From: JAEZBP01 sp963832725
GTDB taxonomy: Bacteria; Myxococcota_A; Polyangia; Polyangiales; Sandaracinaceae
Assembly (NCBI GenBank): GCA_963832725.1
Contig: CAWHVG010000003.1
Location: forward strand, 1,302,001 to 1,366,000
Reading direction: 5' to 3'
DNA: 64,000 nt
A program made the position numbers and the translations under genes. Of this stretch, positions 8,737 through 17,501 are shown piece after piece (positions within the stretch are counted from its first letter, which is position 1; every line of letters starts with the position of its first letter). Under the pieces are notes generated by a model, which was not told where the DNA came from, did no database searches, and was given only the letters and a program-made list of their open reading frames with translations.

Positions 8737-11475
8737 ATGCGACGCTGGTCGATCGCGCTCCTCGATCTGCACGCCAACCGCGATCGCTTTCAGGGCGACA
8801 CCTCGTTCGCTGAGCTCGCGGCCCGGCTCCGCGACGCAGGCCACGACGTGTCGCTGATAGAGAGCGTGCTCGCCGCGGAGCCTGGCGGTCCGGACGCCTG
8901 GCACGCGCGCATCGACGCCTACCTGCGCGAGAGGCGCTTCGACCTGGCCGTGCTCGCGCGCGCCTGGGACGGGGCGACGATCGACGTCGTGCGAGACGCG
9001 CTCGGCGAAGGCGCCCAGGTCGTCCGCGTGACCTCGGGCGTGCGCGCCGCCCTCGACGAGCGCTTCGACCACGTGCTCGGTCACGAAGGCCTGGAGCAGC
9101 TCCTCGCGGGCGAGACGGATCCGGAGCGAGCGCGATTCCGCAGGATCCGTCCGGCAGCGCTGCGGGAGCACGCCGGGCGAGCTCCGCGGCACCTGCCCGT
9201 CGTCTCGCCCGTCCTGCTCGACGCCGGCGCCTCGGAAGCCGGGCGCCCCACCATCGCCGGCCCGATTCCCGGCTGCCCGTTCTTGCTCGACACGAGGACG
9301 AACCCGCACTTCGCCTCCCTCGACGCACGCCTCGAGGGCGTGCAGACGAAGGGATGCTCCTTCTGCCTCGACAACACCGGCGCCTTCGCCGTCCCGAGCG
9401 AAGCGAGCGTCCTCGAGACCTGGCTGAGCCGGCTCCGCAGCCTGCACGCGGCCGATCCCGCGCTGCACGAGGTGCTCCTGATCGACGAGCGCCCGCACCC
9501 CTATTTGCCCGCGTTCTTCCGCGCGCTCCTCGACGACCCTTCCCTGCCGCGCGTCGAGCTCCTCTTCAAGAGCCGCGTGGACTGGCTCCTCGAGCACGCC
9601 GACACGGCCCTCGCCGAGGCGGCGGCGCTCGCCGAGGAGCACGGGAGCGTCCTGCACCTCTACCTGGTCGGCTTCGAGAGCTTCGACCAGTTCCACCTCG
9701 ACCTCTTCAACAAAGGGGTCACGGTGGCCGACAACGTCGCCGCCATCGCCAAGATGCGCGAGCTCGCGGCGCGCTTCCCACGCTCGTTCGAGTTCCGGCG
9801 CTACCGGACCCACGGCGTCGTGCTCTTCACGCCCTGGACGACCCCCGAGTCCCTCCTCGAGAACGCCCGCGTGATGCGCGAGGTGGGCTTCTCCGAGCTG
9901 CGCTCGCAGGCCGTGCGCACCCGGCTGCGGCTCTACCCGCGGGTGCCCCTCCACGCGCTCGCGGAGCGCGATGGGCTCTTGGTCGACGCGTTCTCCGAGG
10001 GGCGTCCGGACCGCGCCGCCGAGCAGGGCTACGACGCGAGCGTCCCGTGGCGCTTCCAGCACCCGGAGATGGAGGCCATCTACCAGGTCGCGAACGGCCT
10101 CACGCGCGCGCACTCCCAACGTGACGAGGATCTCCTCGAGCTCGCCGTCCATCACGTACGCCGGCACCCCGGGCTGGCGGCGCAGCCGGACGTGGCGCGG
10201 CTCCCGCTGATCCAGGCGCTCGAGTGGTGGGGCAGCCCAGGCTCGACCAGACCAGGCTCGACCAGACCAGGCTCGACCAGACCAGGCTCGCCGGGCGGGG
10301 CCTCGATGGAGCCCGCGCTGCGCAGTGTCGATCTCGAGGTCGAGCTCGTGCTCCGCGGCGACAAGCGAGCCTGCCTCAAAGAACGGGTGCCCGCGGACGA
10401 GGTGCCGGATCTCTGCCGCGCCTACCGCGCGATGGGCCTCGAGGCGGGCATCGTGGAGTGGCACGGGCTCGAGCGGGGGCGCGATCTCCACGAGCCTGGC
10501 GAGGAGTTCGCCATCGTGGCCGTCGCGGCCGACCGCAGCACGCTGGAGGAGGTCATCGCCATGAGGCACGGCGCGACCGCCAGCGAGTCGGTCGAGGCCG
10601 TGGGCGTGCTCCTCGGCTATCCGAAGTGCTGCATCGACGCTTTTTCGGCGCAGCGCTTCCGGGGCGACAACCTCGCGCTCGAGCGGCTCCCCTTCCGCCG
10701 CGCGCCCGACGAGGAGCTGCACCCGCTGGTCCACCGGACCGGCGCGGTGAAGCTCCTCTCCCACGTTCCCTGCTCGCCCTCCTGCGCCGCGTCGATCCAG
10801 CTCGGTGAGCGGACCCTGGCGGTGCTCGCTTCCATCGACGAGGCCGCGGCCGAGCGCGTGAGCACGCGCATGTCGCTTCCGGTGCTCTTCCTCGACTACC
10901 ACCGGCGCCTCGAGCTGACGGGCGCCTGGGACGGCGCTCGCTTCCGGGTCGACGCGGCCGTCCCGCTCGGCGACCCGCGCCATCTGGAGGTGGAGGCCTC
11001 CGCCATCACGGCGCTGCAGCTCTCGCGCGAAGGGGTGCGCTTCACGCTGCAGGGCGGGCGAGCGGCCAGCGTCCGCGCCTCGCTCCCGCTCCTCACCGAG
11101 CCGGGCCAGGCGCTGGCGGAGCGAGCGCTCTTCGCGATCGGCGGACCGCTCTCGGGCGACGAGCAGGCGGACGCCGAAGGCCCGAGCGCGGACGACACCC
11201 CACGCGGCGCGCCGACCCTACCGGCCGCGTTCCGCAGGGGCGCGCGGGTCGACCAGTACCGGATCGACTCCGTCTCGGTCGCCGGACAGGCCCGCGAGAT
11301 CGTGCTGGCCGGCCCGGGCCACAGCTTCCGGGTGCGCATTCGCGCCCACGACCCCGACGCGCCCTTCGTCCTCCGGCGCGGCCCCTTGGCGATCGACGTG
11401 GACGACCCGCACGCGCTCCCGGATGCAGCCCGCGTCGCGCTCGGCGTGCTGGTCCGTGCGCTGCCGGCGAGCTGA
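8737..11475 (+). CDS. Radical-SAM-like protein fused to a DUF483-like domain
   Basis: A 912-residue protein with two parts. Residues 1-170 resemble the B12-binding-like N-terminal domain of some radical SAM proteins. A TIM-barrel-like section follows with KGCSFCLDNTG (Cys207 and Cys210) and VGFESFDQFHLDLFNKGV. The usual CxxxCxxC cluster is incomplete: the residue four before Cys207 is Gln, and the nearest other Cys is 180. After a repeat-filled linker at about residues 500-520, the second part holds GYPKCCIDAF (Cys631-Cys632), which resembles the DUF483 signature. It overlaps nothing and starts 4 bases after the previous stop. The substrate is unknown. A [4Fe-4S] function is likely but uncertain because of the altered cysteine pattern. 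Confidence 0.6.
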   Translation: MRRWSIALLDLHANRDRFQGDTSFAELAARLRDAGHDVSLIESVLAAEPGGPDAWHARIDAYLRERRFDLAVLARAWDGATIDVVRDALGEGAQVVRVTSGVRAALDERFDHVLGHEGLEQLLAGETDPERARFRRIRPAALREHAGRAPRHLPVVSPVLLDAGASEAGRPTIAGPIPGCPFLLDTRTNPHFASLDARLEGVQTKGCSFCLDNTGAFAVPSEASVLETWLSRLRSLHAADPALHEVLLIDERPHPYLPAFFRALLDDPSLPRVELLFKSRVDWLLEHADTALAEAAALAEEHGSVLHLYLVGFESFDQFHLDLFNKGVTVADNVAAIAKMRELAARFPRSFEFRRYRTHGVVLFTPWTTPESLLENARVMREVGFSELRSQAVRTRLRLYPRVPLHALAERDGLLVDAFSEGRPDRAAEQGYDASVPWRFQHPEMEAIYQVANGLTRAHSQRDEDLLELAVHHVRRHPGLAAQPDVARLPLIQALEWWGSPGSTRPGSTRPGSTRPGSPGGASMEPALRSVDLEVELVLRGDKRACLKERVPADEVPDLCRAYRAMGLEAGIVEWHGLERGRDLHEPGEEFAIVAVAADRSTLEEVIAMRHGATASESVEAVGVLLGYPKCCIDAFSAQRFRGDNLALERLPFRRAPDEELHPLVHRTGAVKLLSHVPCSPSCAASIQLGERTLAVLASIDEAAAERVSTRMSLPVLFLDYHRRLELTGAWDGARFRVDAAVPLGDPRHLEVEASAITALQLSREGVRFTLQGGRAASVRASLPLLTEPGQALAERALFAIGGPLSGDEQADAEGPSADDTPRGAPTLPAAFRRGARVDQYRIDSVSVAGQAREIVLAGPGHSFRVRIRAHDPDAPFVLRRGPLAIDVDDPHALPDAARVALGVLVRALPAS
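10237..10290 (+). repeat. 15-bp tandem repeat in interdomain linker
   Basis: Three perfect copies and a partial fourth of CCAGGCTCGACCAGA encode PGSTR pentapeptides in the linker between the radical-SAM-like and DUF483-like parts. The unit length keeps the frame. Confidence 0.85.
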
Positions 11476-11481
11476 AGCGGA

Positions 11482-11513
11482 GGGAGCGCCGCGGGATGCG
11501 GAGAGGCGCTCCC
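11482..11513. terminator. Bidirectional terminator-like inverted repeat
   Basis: A perfect 9-bp inverted repeat, GGGAGCGCC and GGCGCTCCC, is separated by 14 bases and fills the short gap between two convergent genes. There is no T-run, so intrinsic termination would be weak; it may act in both directions. Confidence 0.5.
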
Positions 11514-11520
11514 CAGAGCC

Positions 11521-12462
11521 TCAGAAGTAGTAGAGCGCGGTCAGGCTGCCCAGGAAGATGTCCCAGGGCTGCCCCATGACCGTGGTGGCGAACGAGTAGC
11601 TGTTGTTGCCCTCGGGCTGCGCCGTGCCAGCCCGGTTCGAGCCGACGCCGGCGCTCGCGTAGTTGAAGTAGATGCCGACGCTGGCCTGCAGCGAGAGCTG
11701 CGGGACGTCCATGAACCCGAAGTGGATCTCCGTGCCGAGCCGGCCGCCGACCTGGAAGAGGAGGCCGTTCCGGCCCTGATCCTGATCCGGCTGCGCGCCG
11801 TACGCCGTGCCGCTCGAGAAGCCCAGGTTGACCTCGGGGATGATCAGGAACTTGTAGTGGGACTGGTGGTAGATCGCGATCGGCGCGCCGCCGTGGATCA
11901 GGCCCGCGAAGGCGCTGTTGGTCGGGGCGGAGTCGGTGCCCCGCGTGGTGCTGCCGCCGATGACGCCCAGCCCGAGGCCGAGGTCGAGACCCACCAGCTC
12001 CGAGAACCAGTAGCGGATGCCGATCGCCGGCGCGGTCACGGTGTCCGGTGTGGCGCCGGGGCTGCCGACGCCGAGGCTGCCAATCGGCACGTTGGTCGTG
12101 CCCATGTAGCCGACGGCGAGGTGGCCGACGACGCGCATGTGGTCGTCGGGCGCGCCCGACTGCGAGCTGCCCTGCGACGAGGGCGCCGCGGCGTTGCTCG
12201 ACGCGCTCACGTTCGGCGGGCGCTCGGCGGGCTCCGAGGTGCCGGTCGGTCCGCCTTGGTACCAAGCCTGGCCCTGCGGTTGTTGCTGCTGCTGCTGCTG
12301 GGCCCCACCGTTGTTGCCGGCGGGCGCGCTGCCGGTGTCGTCCGGCGGCGGCACCCAGACGTCCCCACCTTCGGGGTTCATCTGGGCAGAGGCGGTGGCC
12401 GCGCTGAGGCTGGCCCCCACGAGAAGCGCGATGACGGAAATACGAAGCGAGCGAGTCTGCAT
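11521..12462 (-). CDS. Probable outer-membrane beta-barrel protein
   Basis: A 313-residue exported protein. A Sec signal peptide (LRISVIALLVGASLSAATASA) ends at about residue 26 with an ASA-Q cleavage site. A disordered Pro/Gln/Ser-rich region with a run of seven Gln (CAG repeats) spans to about residue 105. The remainder is made of alternating, Gly/aromatic-rich strands such as HLAVGYMGTTNVPIGSLGVG and IYFNYASAGVGS, ending in Tyr-Phe as is usual for barrels. The start is supported by GGAGGA upstream of the ATG. It is monocistronic and its function is unknown. Confidence 0.7.
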   Translation of the reverse strand: MQTRSLRISVIALLVGASLSAATASAQMNPEGGDVWVPPPDDTGSAPAGNNGGAQQQQQQQPQGQAWYQGGPTGTSEPAERPPNVSASSNAAAPSSQGSSQSGAPDDHMRVVGHLAVGYMGTTNVPIGSLGVGSPGATPDTVTAPAIGIRYWFSELVGLDLGLGLGVIGGSTTRGTDSAPTNSAFAGLIHGGAPIAIYHQSHYKFLIIPEVNLGFSSGTAYGAQPDQDQGRNGLLFQVGGRLGTEIHFGFMDVPQLSLQASVGIYFNYASAGVGSNRAGTAQPEGNNSYSFATTVMGQPWDIFLGSLTALYYF

Positions 12463-12772
12463 GTCTCCTCCGAGCGAAGCCGCATGGTCGGCCCGATGAC
12501 GGCCGGCGGTCGGTCAGCGCCACTTACGGCGCATGTCCGGTCGGGATCCCCTCCCCCGTTATCGGACGGCGCCGAATAGCACAACTGGGGTGGTTCGCCA
12601 CGGCCCCCGCGACGGAAGGTGCCGGCCCCACCGGCGGATGCTAGACCTCCCGGCCCGACTCCGCGGCGAGGCTGCCTGCCGCGCTGGGCCCAGGGACCGG
12701 CCGCGCTCGGGTCGGCCCTCGGCGCGGAGGATCGGATTCCCCCGAACTGCCGCCCGAGCGCAGAGGTCCACC
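12463..12772. other. Intergenic region between divergent genes
   Basis: This 310-base gap separates the outer-membrane protein gene (-) from the radical SAM gene (+) and should hold both promoters. I see the ribosome binding site of the minus-strand gene close to 12465, but no convincing -35/-10 pair, RNA gene or repeat. Confidence 0.5.
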
Positions 12773-15571
12773 ATGGCGCGAGAGCTCCGAGAGCACCCCT
12801 ACGCCGCTTTCCTCGAGAAGGTGCAGAAGCCGTCTCGCTACGTCGGCGGCGAGCACGGCGAGGCGGTGGGGGACTGGGACGGGGTGCTGGCGCGGATGTG
12901 CCTGGCCTTCCCGGACGTCTACGACATCGGGATGAGCCACCTGGGTTTCCGGATCCTCTACAGCATCCTGAACCGGCACCCGAAGCTCCTGGCCGAGCGC
13001 GCCTACGCGCCGTGGGTCGACATGGAGGCGGAGCTGCGGGCCCACGGCGAGCCGCTGCGCTCGCTGGAGAGCTGGCGGCCGCTCTCCGAGTTCGACGCCG
13101 TCGGCTTCTCCCTCCAGTACGAGCTGACCTTCACCAACATCCTCACCATGCTCGATCTGGGCGGCATCCCGCTCCGCACCGAAGAGCGCGGCGAGGACGC
13201 CCCCCTGATCCTGGCCGGCGGGCCGACGGCGACCCACGCGGAGCCGCTGGCGCACTTCCTCGACGCGGTGGTGATCGGCGACGGCGAGGAGAAGACGCCG
13301 GAGATCCTGCTCTCCTGGTCGGCTTTGAAGGCCGCGGGCGTCCCACGGCGGGAGCGCCTGATCGCGCTGGCCAAGCTCGGCGGCGTGTACGTGCCCTCGC
13401 TCTACACGACCCGGGTCGAGCCGGAGACCGGGATGTGGGTCGTGGACGCCCCGCTCGAAGACGACCTGCCGCTGCCCGTCGAGCGGGCCATGGTCGACGA
13501 CCTGAACGACCACCCCTTCCCGTCCACCGGGCCGGTGGCCTCGACCGAGACCATCTTCGACCGCGTCTCGGTGGAGATCGCCCGCGGCTGCACCGAAGGC
13601 TGCCGCTTCTGCCAGGCGGGGATGATCTACCGCCCCGTCCGCGAGCGCAGCCCCGAGTCCATCGTGGAGACCCTCCGCTCGGCGGTGCGGGAAGGCGGCT
13701 ACGACGAGGCCTCGCTGACCTGCCTCTCCACCGCCGACTACAGCGCCATCAACCCGCTGGTCAAAGCCGTCACCGCCGAGCTGGAGAAAGACAACGTCTC
13801 CCTCTCGGTGAGCTCGCTGCGCGCCTACGGGCTGGACGAGGATCTGCTCGACGAGCTGCGCAAGGTCCGCGCGAGCGGGCTGACGTTCGCGCCCGAAGCC
13901 GGCACGCAGCGGATGCGCGACGTGGTGAACAAGAACGTCACCGAAGCGCAGCTCATGACCACGGCCGAGCGGGTGTTCTCCCGCGGTTGGTCGAAGATGA
14001 AGCTCTATTTCATGATCGGCCTCCCGACCGAGGAAGAGGAGGACGTCCGCGGCATCGTGCAGACCGGCGACCGCGCCCGTGTCGTCGGGCGGCGCGCGCA
14101 GAAGGGTCGCGGCCCGGACGTCACGGTCTCGGTGTCGATCCACGTCCCGAAGCCGCACACGCCCTTCCAGTGGTGCGCGATGGACGCGCGCGACGTCGTC
14201 CGCGAGAAGCAGGGGTGGCTGCGCGAGGAGACGCGCGCCGCCCGCGTGAAGCTCCGCATGCACGACTCGGACGGCTCCTGGCTGGAGGGCGTGATCGCCC
14301 GCGGCGATCGAAGGCTCGGCGACGTCATCGAGCACGCTTGGCAACACGGCGCGCGCTTCGACTCGTGGGAGGAGCGGCTGAAGCCCGAGGTGTGGGCCGA
14401 CGCGTTCGAGGCGGCGGGCGTGGAGCCGTCGATGTTCCTCGGCACCATCCCGCTCAGCGCGCGGCTGCCCTGGGATCACATCGACGTCGGGCTCGAAGAG
14501 GGCTTCTTGGCTCGCGAGTACCGAAAGGCGCTCCACAACCGGCTCAGCCCGCCCTGCGGGAAGGCGGCCGGGATGTTCGTCCACCACACGAACACGACCG
14601 ACGCCGAGGCCGATCCGCGGCGGCTGGTCTGCTACGACTGCGGCGTCGCCTGCGATCTCTCGTCGATGCGCGAGGAGCGGCTGGTGTTCCTGCACCAGCT
14701 CGGCGCGACCTCGCCGCCCCCGCCGCGAGAGGAGGTGGAGCCGAAGGAGCCGGTGAGGCCCAAGCGCCGCGAGCCGCCGCCCACCATCGCGCAGGGCAAG
14801 CCCCTCCGGGTGCGGCTCCGCTTCGCCAAGCTCGGCCGCGCCGCCTACCGAGGTCACCTGGATCTGGTGCGGGTGCTGCCGCGCATCTTCCGGCGCATCG
14901 GGATGCCGCTCTATTACAGCCAGGGCTACCACCCGAAGCCGGAGATGACCTTCGCGCCCGCGCTCTCGCTGGGCATCGCCTCGCTCGACGAGTACGTGGA
15001 CGTGAAGCTCGACGGCGACGTCCCCTTCGATCTCACGGATCTGCCGGCGCGGCTCGACGCCGTCAGCGAGCTGGGCATCCGCTTTCTCGACGCGGTGGTC
15101 CTCGGCGACGTGGACCGGCGCATCACCAGGGTGATCGACGAGGCCGTGTACGTGGCCGGGGTTCCCCACGCGGCGCTGGAGGAGCACGGGCTCGGCGACC
15201 TCGACGCGCTGGCGGCGCGGGTGGCCGAGCGGGCGGGCGGCTCGCTGACGGTCCTCCGCAACATCGAGGGCGTCGGCAAGAAGGTCGACGTCGGCCGCTA
15301 CCTGCTCGGCGTCGAGGTCGGCGAGGGCGCCGAGACGCTGGAGCGCGCGGGCATCGGCGGGCGCTTGGTCCCGGTGCGGATCCGGTTGCGCATCACCGGC
15401 GGCGGCACGGCCAAGGTGAGCGAGGCGCTCCAGGCGCTGACCGGCATCTCGGAGCTCTCGGCGCGCTTCGTCCGGGAGTCGCTGCTCGCGCACATGGGCG
15501 AGCGCCGCGTGCCTCCCTTCGAGATCGCGGCGCTGCGGCGGACGCCCTCGGCCGCGGTGGCGGCGGAGTAG
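12773..15571 (+). CDS. TIGR03960-type radical SAM protein with DUF2344 domain
   Basis: A 932-residue protein matching the TIGR03960 radical SAM family fused to the radical-SAM-linked DUF2344 (TIGR03936-like) domain. The N-terminal part has the family-typical FPDVYDIGMSHLGFRILYSI. The cluster motif RGCTEGCRFCQAG gives Cys273, Cys277 and Cys280, a canonical CxxxCxxC. A short zinc-binding-like stretch (CYDCGVACD) precedes a Pro/Glu linker at about residue 645, and the C-terminal domain starts at LRVRLRFAKLGRAAYRGHLD. In other bacteria this family is often encoded near rng or ribosomal genes and is suspected of RNA or ribosome modification, without a proven reaction. The start is an ATG at 12773. 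The gene downstream begins 3 bases after the stop. Confidence 0.88.
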   Translation: MARELREHPYAAFLEKVQKPSRYVGGEHGEAVGDWDGVLARMCLAFPDVYDIGMSHLGFRILYSILNRHPKLLAERAYAPWVDMEAELRAHGEPLRSLESWRPLSEFDAVGFSLQYELTFTNILTMLDLGGIPLRTEERGEDAPLILAGGPTATHAEPLAHFLDAVVIGDGEEKTPEILLSWSALKAAGVPRRERLIALAKLGGVYVPSLYTTRVEPETGMWVVDAPLEDDLPLPVERAMVDDLNDHPFPSTGPVASTETIFDRVSVEIARGCTEGCRFCQAGMIYRPVRERSPESIVETLRSAVREGGYDEASLTCLSTADYSAINPLVKAVTAELEKDNVSLSVSSLRAYGLDEDLLDELRKVRASGLTFAPEAGTQRMRDVVNKNVTEAQLMTTAERVFSRGWSKMKLYFMIGLPTEEEEDVRGIVQTGDRARVVGRRAQKGRGPDVTVSVSIHVPKPHTPFQWCAMDARDVVREKQGWLREETRAARVKLRMHDSDGSWLEGVIARGDRRLGDVIEHAWQHGARFDSWEERLKPEVWADAFEAAGVEPSMFLGTIPLSARLPWDHIDVGLEEGFLAREYRKALHNRLSPPCGKAAGMFVHHTNTTDAEADPRRLVCYDCGVACDLSSMREERLVFLHQLGATSPPPPREEVEPKEPVRPKRREPPPTIAQGKPLRVRLRFAKLGRAAYRGHLDLVRVLPRIFRRIGMPLYYSQGYHPKPEMTFAPALSLGIASLDEYVDVKLDGDVPFDLTDLPARLDAVSELGIRFLDAVVLGDVDRRITRVIDEAVYVAGVPHAALEEHGLGDLDALAARVAERAGGSLTVLRNIEGVGKKVDVGRYLLGVEVGEGAETLERAGIGGRLVPVRIRLRITGGGTAKVSEALQALTGISELSARFVRESLLAHMGERRVPPFEIAALRRTPSAAVAAE

Positions 15572-15574
15572 TCG

Positions 15575-16196
15575 GTGGGCGAGCGCCTCGACACGCTGCG
15601 GAGCCTGCTCCACCGCGCCGCGAAGGCCGGCGCCGATCGACTGCAGCGCCTGCCGCCGGTGGCGAACGCGCGTCACGTCCTCGACGAGCTCAAGGAGCGG
15701 CGGGCCCGCATCACCGAAGCGACGCTCTCGAGCGCGGTCGCCCACGCGCCGGGGGTGCGCGCATGCAGCGCCAGCATCCAGGGCGGCCTGGCCCGCCTCG
15801 ACATCACCTACGACGACGGCGCCACCCTGAGCTTCGGCGTCACGCCCGAGTCGGTGCGCTTCGCGCCGCGCGGCGCCAAGGAGGTCCTCTTCTCGGTCGA
15901 GCCACCCGAGCGGGTCAACGAAGCGCGGGTGCGGGACGCGGTCGGCTGCGTGGCGGCGGCCATCGCGCGGACGCTCTGGGGTCCGATGCTCCCGCCGCGC
16001 GAAGGAGACGAGCAGGCGCTGGTCGAGCGTGACGGCGCCCGCCTGCGGGCCGACATGCGCACGGTCCCGGCCGTCCGCGCGGCGCTGGAGGGGAGCCCGC
16101 TGGCGATGGCGCTCGAGGTGCTGACCATCGAGTCCTTCACCGTCGAGGATCGGGCGATCCGGCTCAAGAATCGGCGTGCCTTTCCCGACCATGTGA
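15575..16196 (+). CDS. Hypothetical protein coupled to the radical SAM gene (frameshift near end)
   Basis: About 206 residues after repair, starting at a GTG 3 bases after the radical SAM stop. It is soluble, with a helical N-terminus (LDTLRSLLHRAAKAGADRLQ) and a beta-rich centre containing LDITYDDGATLSFGVTPESV. As written the frame runs to 16468 through unlikely sequence. Deleting one A from the GAATC at 16168-16172 gives LKIGVPFPTM and a stop at 16194, a more natural end that also clears the next gene. No family is recognised. The tight spacing suggests it works with the radical SAM protein. Confidence 0.6.
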
Positions 16197-16407
16197 TCCG
16201 GCCGCGGCGGCGAGCCGTCCGCTTCGTCGACGTCGGGCGTGTCTTCTCACCACCGAGAGGCGCAGCCGACCGACTCTGCTCTCGGCGCGAACAGCGAGGC
16301 GCTCGCGCCGTCCCAGAGCGCGCCGAGCCGCGCGACGGCCCCGGATCCACCCGCGAGAGCTCCCCAGAAGAGGCGCCCGCGGTCGTCTCGCGGTACCGTC
16401 CGCACGC

Positions 16408-17151
16408 GTGCGCTCCGATCGAACGACCGCTCTTGGCCCCACCGTCGCGCTCCTCGCGCTGGCGCTGACCGCGTGTGGCGGCGATCCGACGCCTCGGCCC
16501 ACGGAGACGCACACCTCCGGGAGCCACGCGCGGGCGGAGAAGCAGGCGGCGCCCGAGGAAGCGCCGAACGCAGACGCACCGAACGCAGACGCACCGAACG
16601 CAGACGCACCGAACGCAGAGGCGGAGCCGGTGGCGTCCCCCGAGCCAGCGCCGAGGCCGGCCGAAGGCGTCGAGCCCGACTTCGACGCGCCGCTGCCCGA
16701 GGAGCCCTGTCCGCCCGTCCGGGTCCGTCTGGCGCACCGCAGCGACGGCGATCTCCCGCCGCTCCTCACCGAAGCGGTCGCGTTCCGCTCGGAAGACGGG
16801 CGGCACCTCCGCGTCGTGCTCTCCAATCGCCCGCTCGAACAGGACGCGCTCGGCCGTTTCCCCGAGCCCACGCCGGGCCACGCGCGCTTCGAGATGGACG
16901 CCATCCGCTGGCGCCGCGGGCCCATCGAGCCACGCGTGCTCGGCACCACCGATAGCCGCCGGGGCGCCCTCACCCACGCCCGCATCGTCGGCGCCGGCCC
17001 ACGCTCGACCTTCGGCAACCGCGACATCGGCCGGGTCGAGCTGACCGAGGTGAGCCCGACCCGCGTCTGCGGGCGCATCGATCTGGACGACGGCTTCGGG
17101 CGCGTGCGTGGAGGCTTCACCGCGCCGCTCGAAGGCGCCCTGCCCCGCTGA
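16408..17151 (+). CDS. Lipoprotein with DAPNA repeats
   Basis: A 247-residue putative lipoprotein. From the GTG at 16408 the signal peptide reads TTALGPTVALLALALTACGG, with a lipobox LTAC and Cys at about residue 23. An Ala/Glu/Pro-rich tether to about residue 90 contains four DAPNA-type pentapeptide repeats. The mature domain is beta-rich (LRVVLSNRPLEQDALGRF) and has two Cys (PCPPV and RVCGR) that could form a disulphide. No family is recognised. About 210 bases separate it from the repaired end of the preceding gene, so it may have its own promoter. Confidence 0.65.
   Translation: MRSDRTTALGPTVALLALALTACGGDPTPRPTETHTSGSHARAEKQAAPEEAPNADAPNADAPNADAPNAEAEPVASPEPAPRPAEGVEPDFDAPLPEEPCPPVRVRLAHRSDGDLPPLLTEAVAFRSEDGRHLRVVLSNRPLEQDALGRFPEPTPGHARFEMDAIRWRRGPIEPRVLGTTDSRRGALTHARIVGAGPRSTFGNRDIGRVELTEVSPTRVCGRIDLDDGFGRVRGGFTAPLEGALPR
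16566..16620 (+). repeat. 15-bp in-frame tandem repeat (GAACGCAGACGCACC)
   Basis: Three perfect copies and one partial copy of a 15-base unit encode NADAP repeats in the lipoprotein tether. The frame is kept. Confidence 0.85.
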
Positions 17152-17501
17152 AGATCGCGAGCGCGACGGCGCGACCTCGGCGGCGACACTCCTTCACCGC
17201 CCAGCGCCGTCATCCCTCCTCGCTCGAGGTCGCACGAGACGTGCGACCGCGATCGCGGATGAGCGCCCTCGGGAGCGTGGTCATCGGAATGACCCGCCGC
17301 CTCCTTCTGCCGTCGTTCCTCCTCGGTCGAGGCCGGGCGGGCGGGGTCCCGCGTTCCCGGATGCGTCGTGCTTCGCCCCGCCGCATCGCGAGCCCGGCGC
17401 CCTGAGGCCCCCGTGCGCGGCTGTGTCAGCGGACGGCGCCTCGCCTCACGCCGTGCGCGCGATCGGAGCCGTACGCCGCACAACGGCACGGCACTTGTCT
17501 C
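17152..17501. other. Intergenic region without a convincing gene
   Basis: These 350 bases lie between two same-strand lipoprotein genes. All six frames give Arg/Pro/Ser-rich low-complexity translations without family character. The only structure I see is the inverted repeat at 17228-17248. Confidence 0.5.
17228..17248 (+). terminator. Candidate terminator hairpin
   Basis: GGTCGCAC and GTGCGACC form a perfect 8-bp stem with a 5-base loop, 77 bases after the lipoprotein stop. There is no T-run, so the call is tentative. Confidence 0.3.

Noticed and set aside
9130..9275. GATTC sites in the radical-SAM-like gene as broken sites
   Set aside because: The frame continues through both without loss, so they are genuine and show that not every GATTC is suspect.
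12641..16192. Very long minus-strand open frame opposite the radical SAM gene
   Set aside because: The same antisense-frame composition; the plus strand carries a clear family protein.
16239..16955. Plus-strand frame across the lipoprotein gene start
   Set aside because: It overlaps most of a lipoprotein with a clear signal peptide, and its later part is Arg/Ala/Pro-only.
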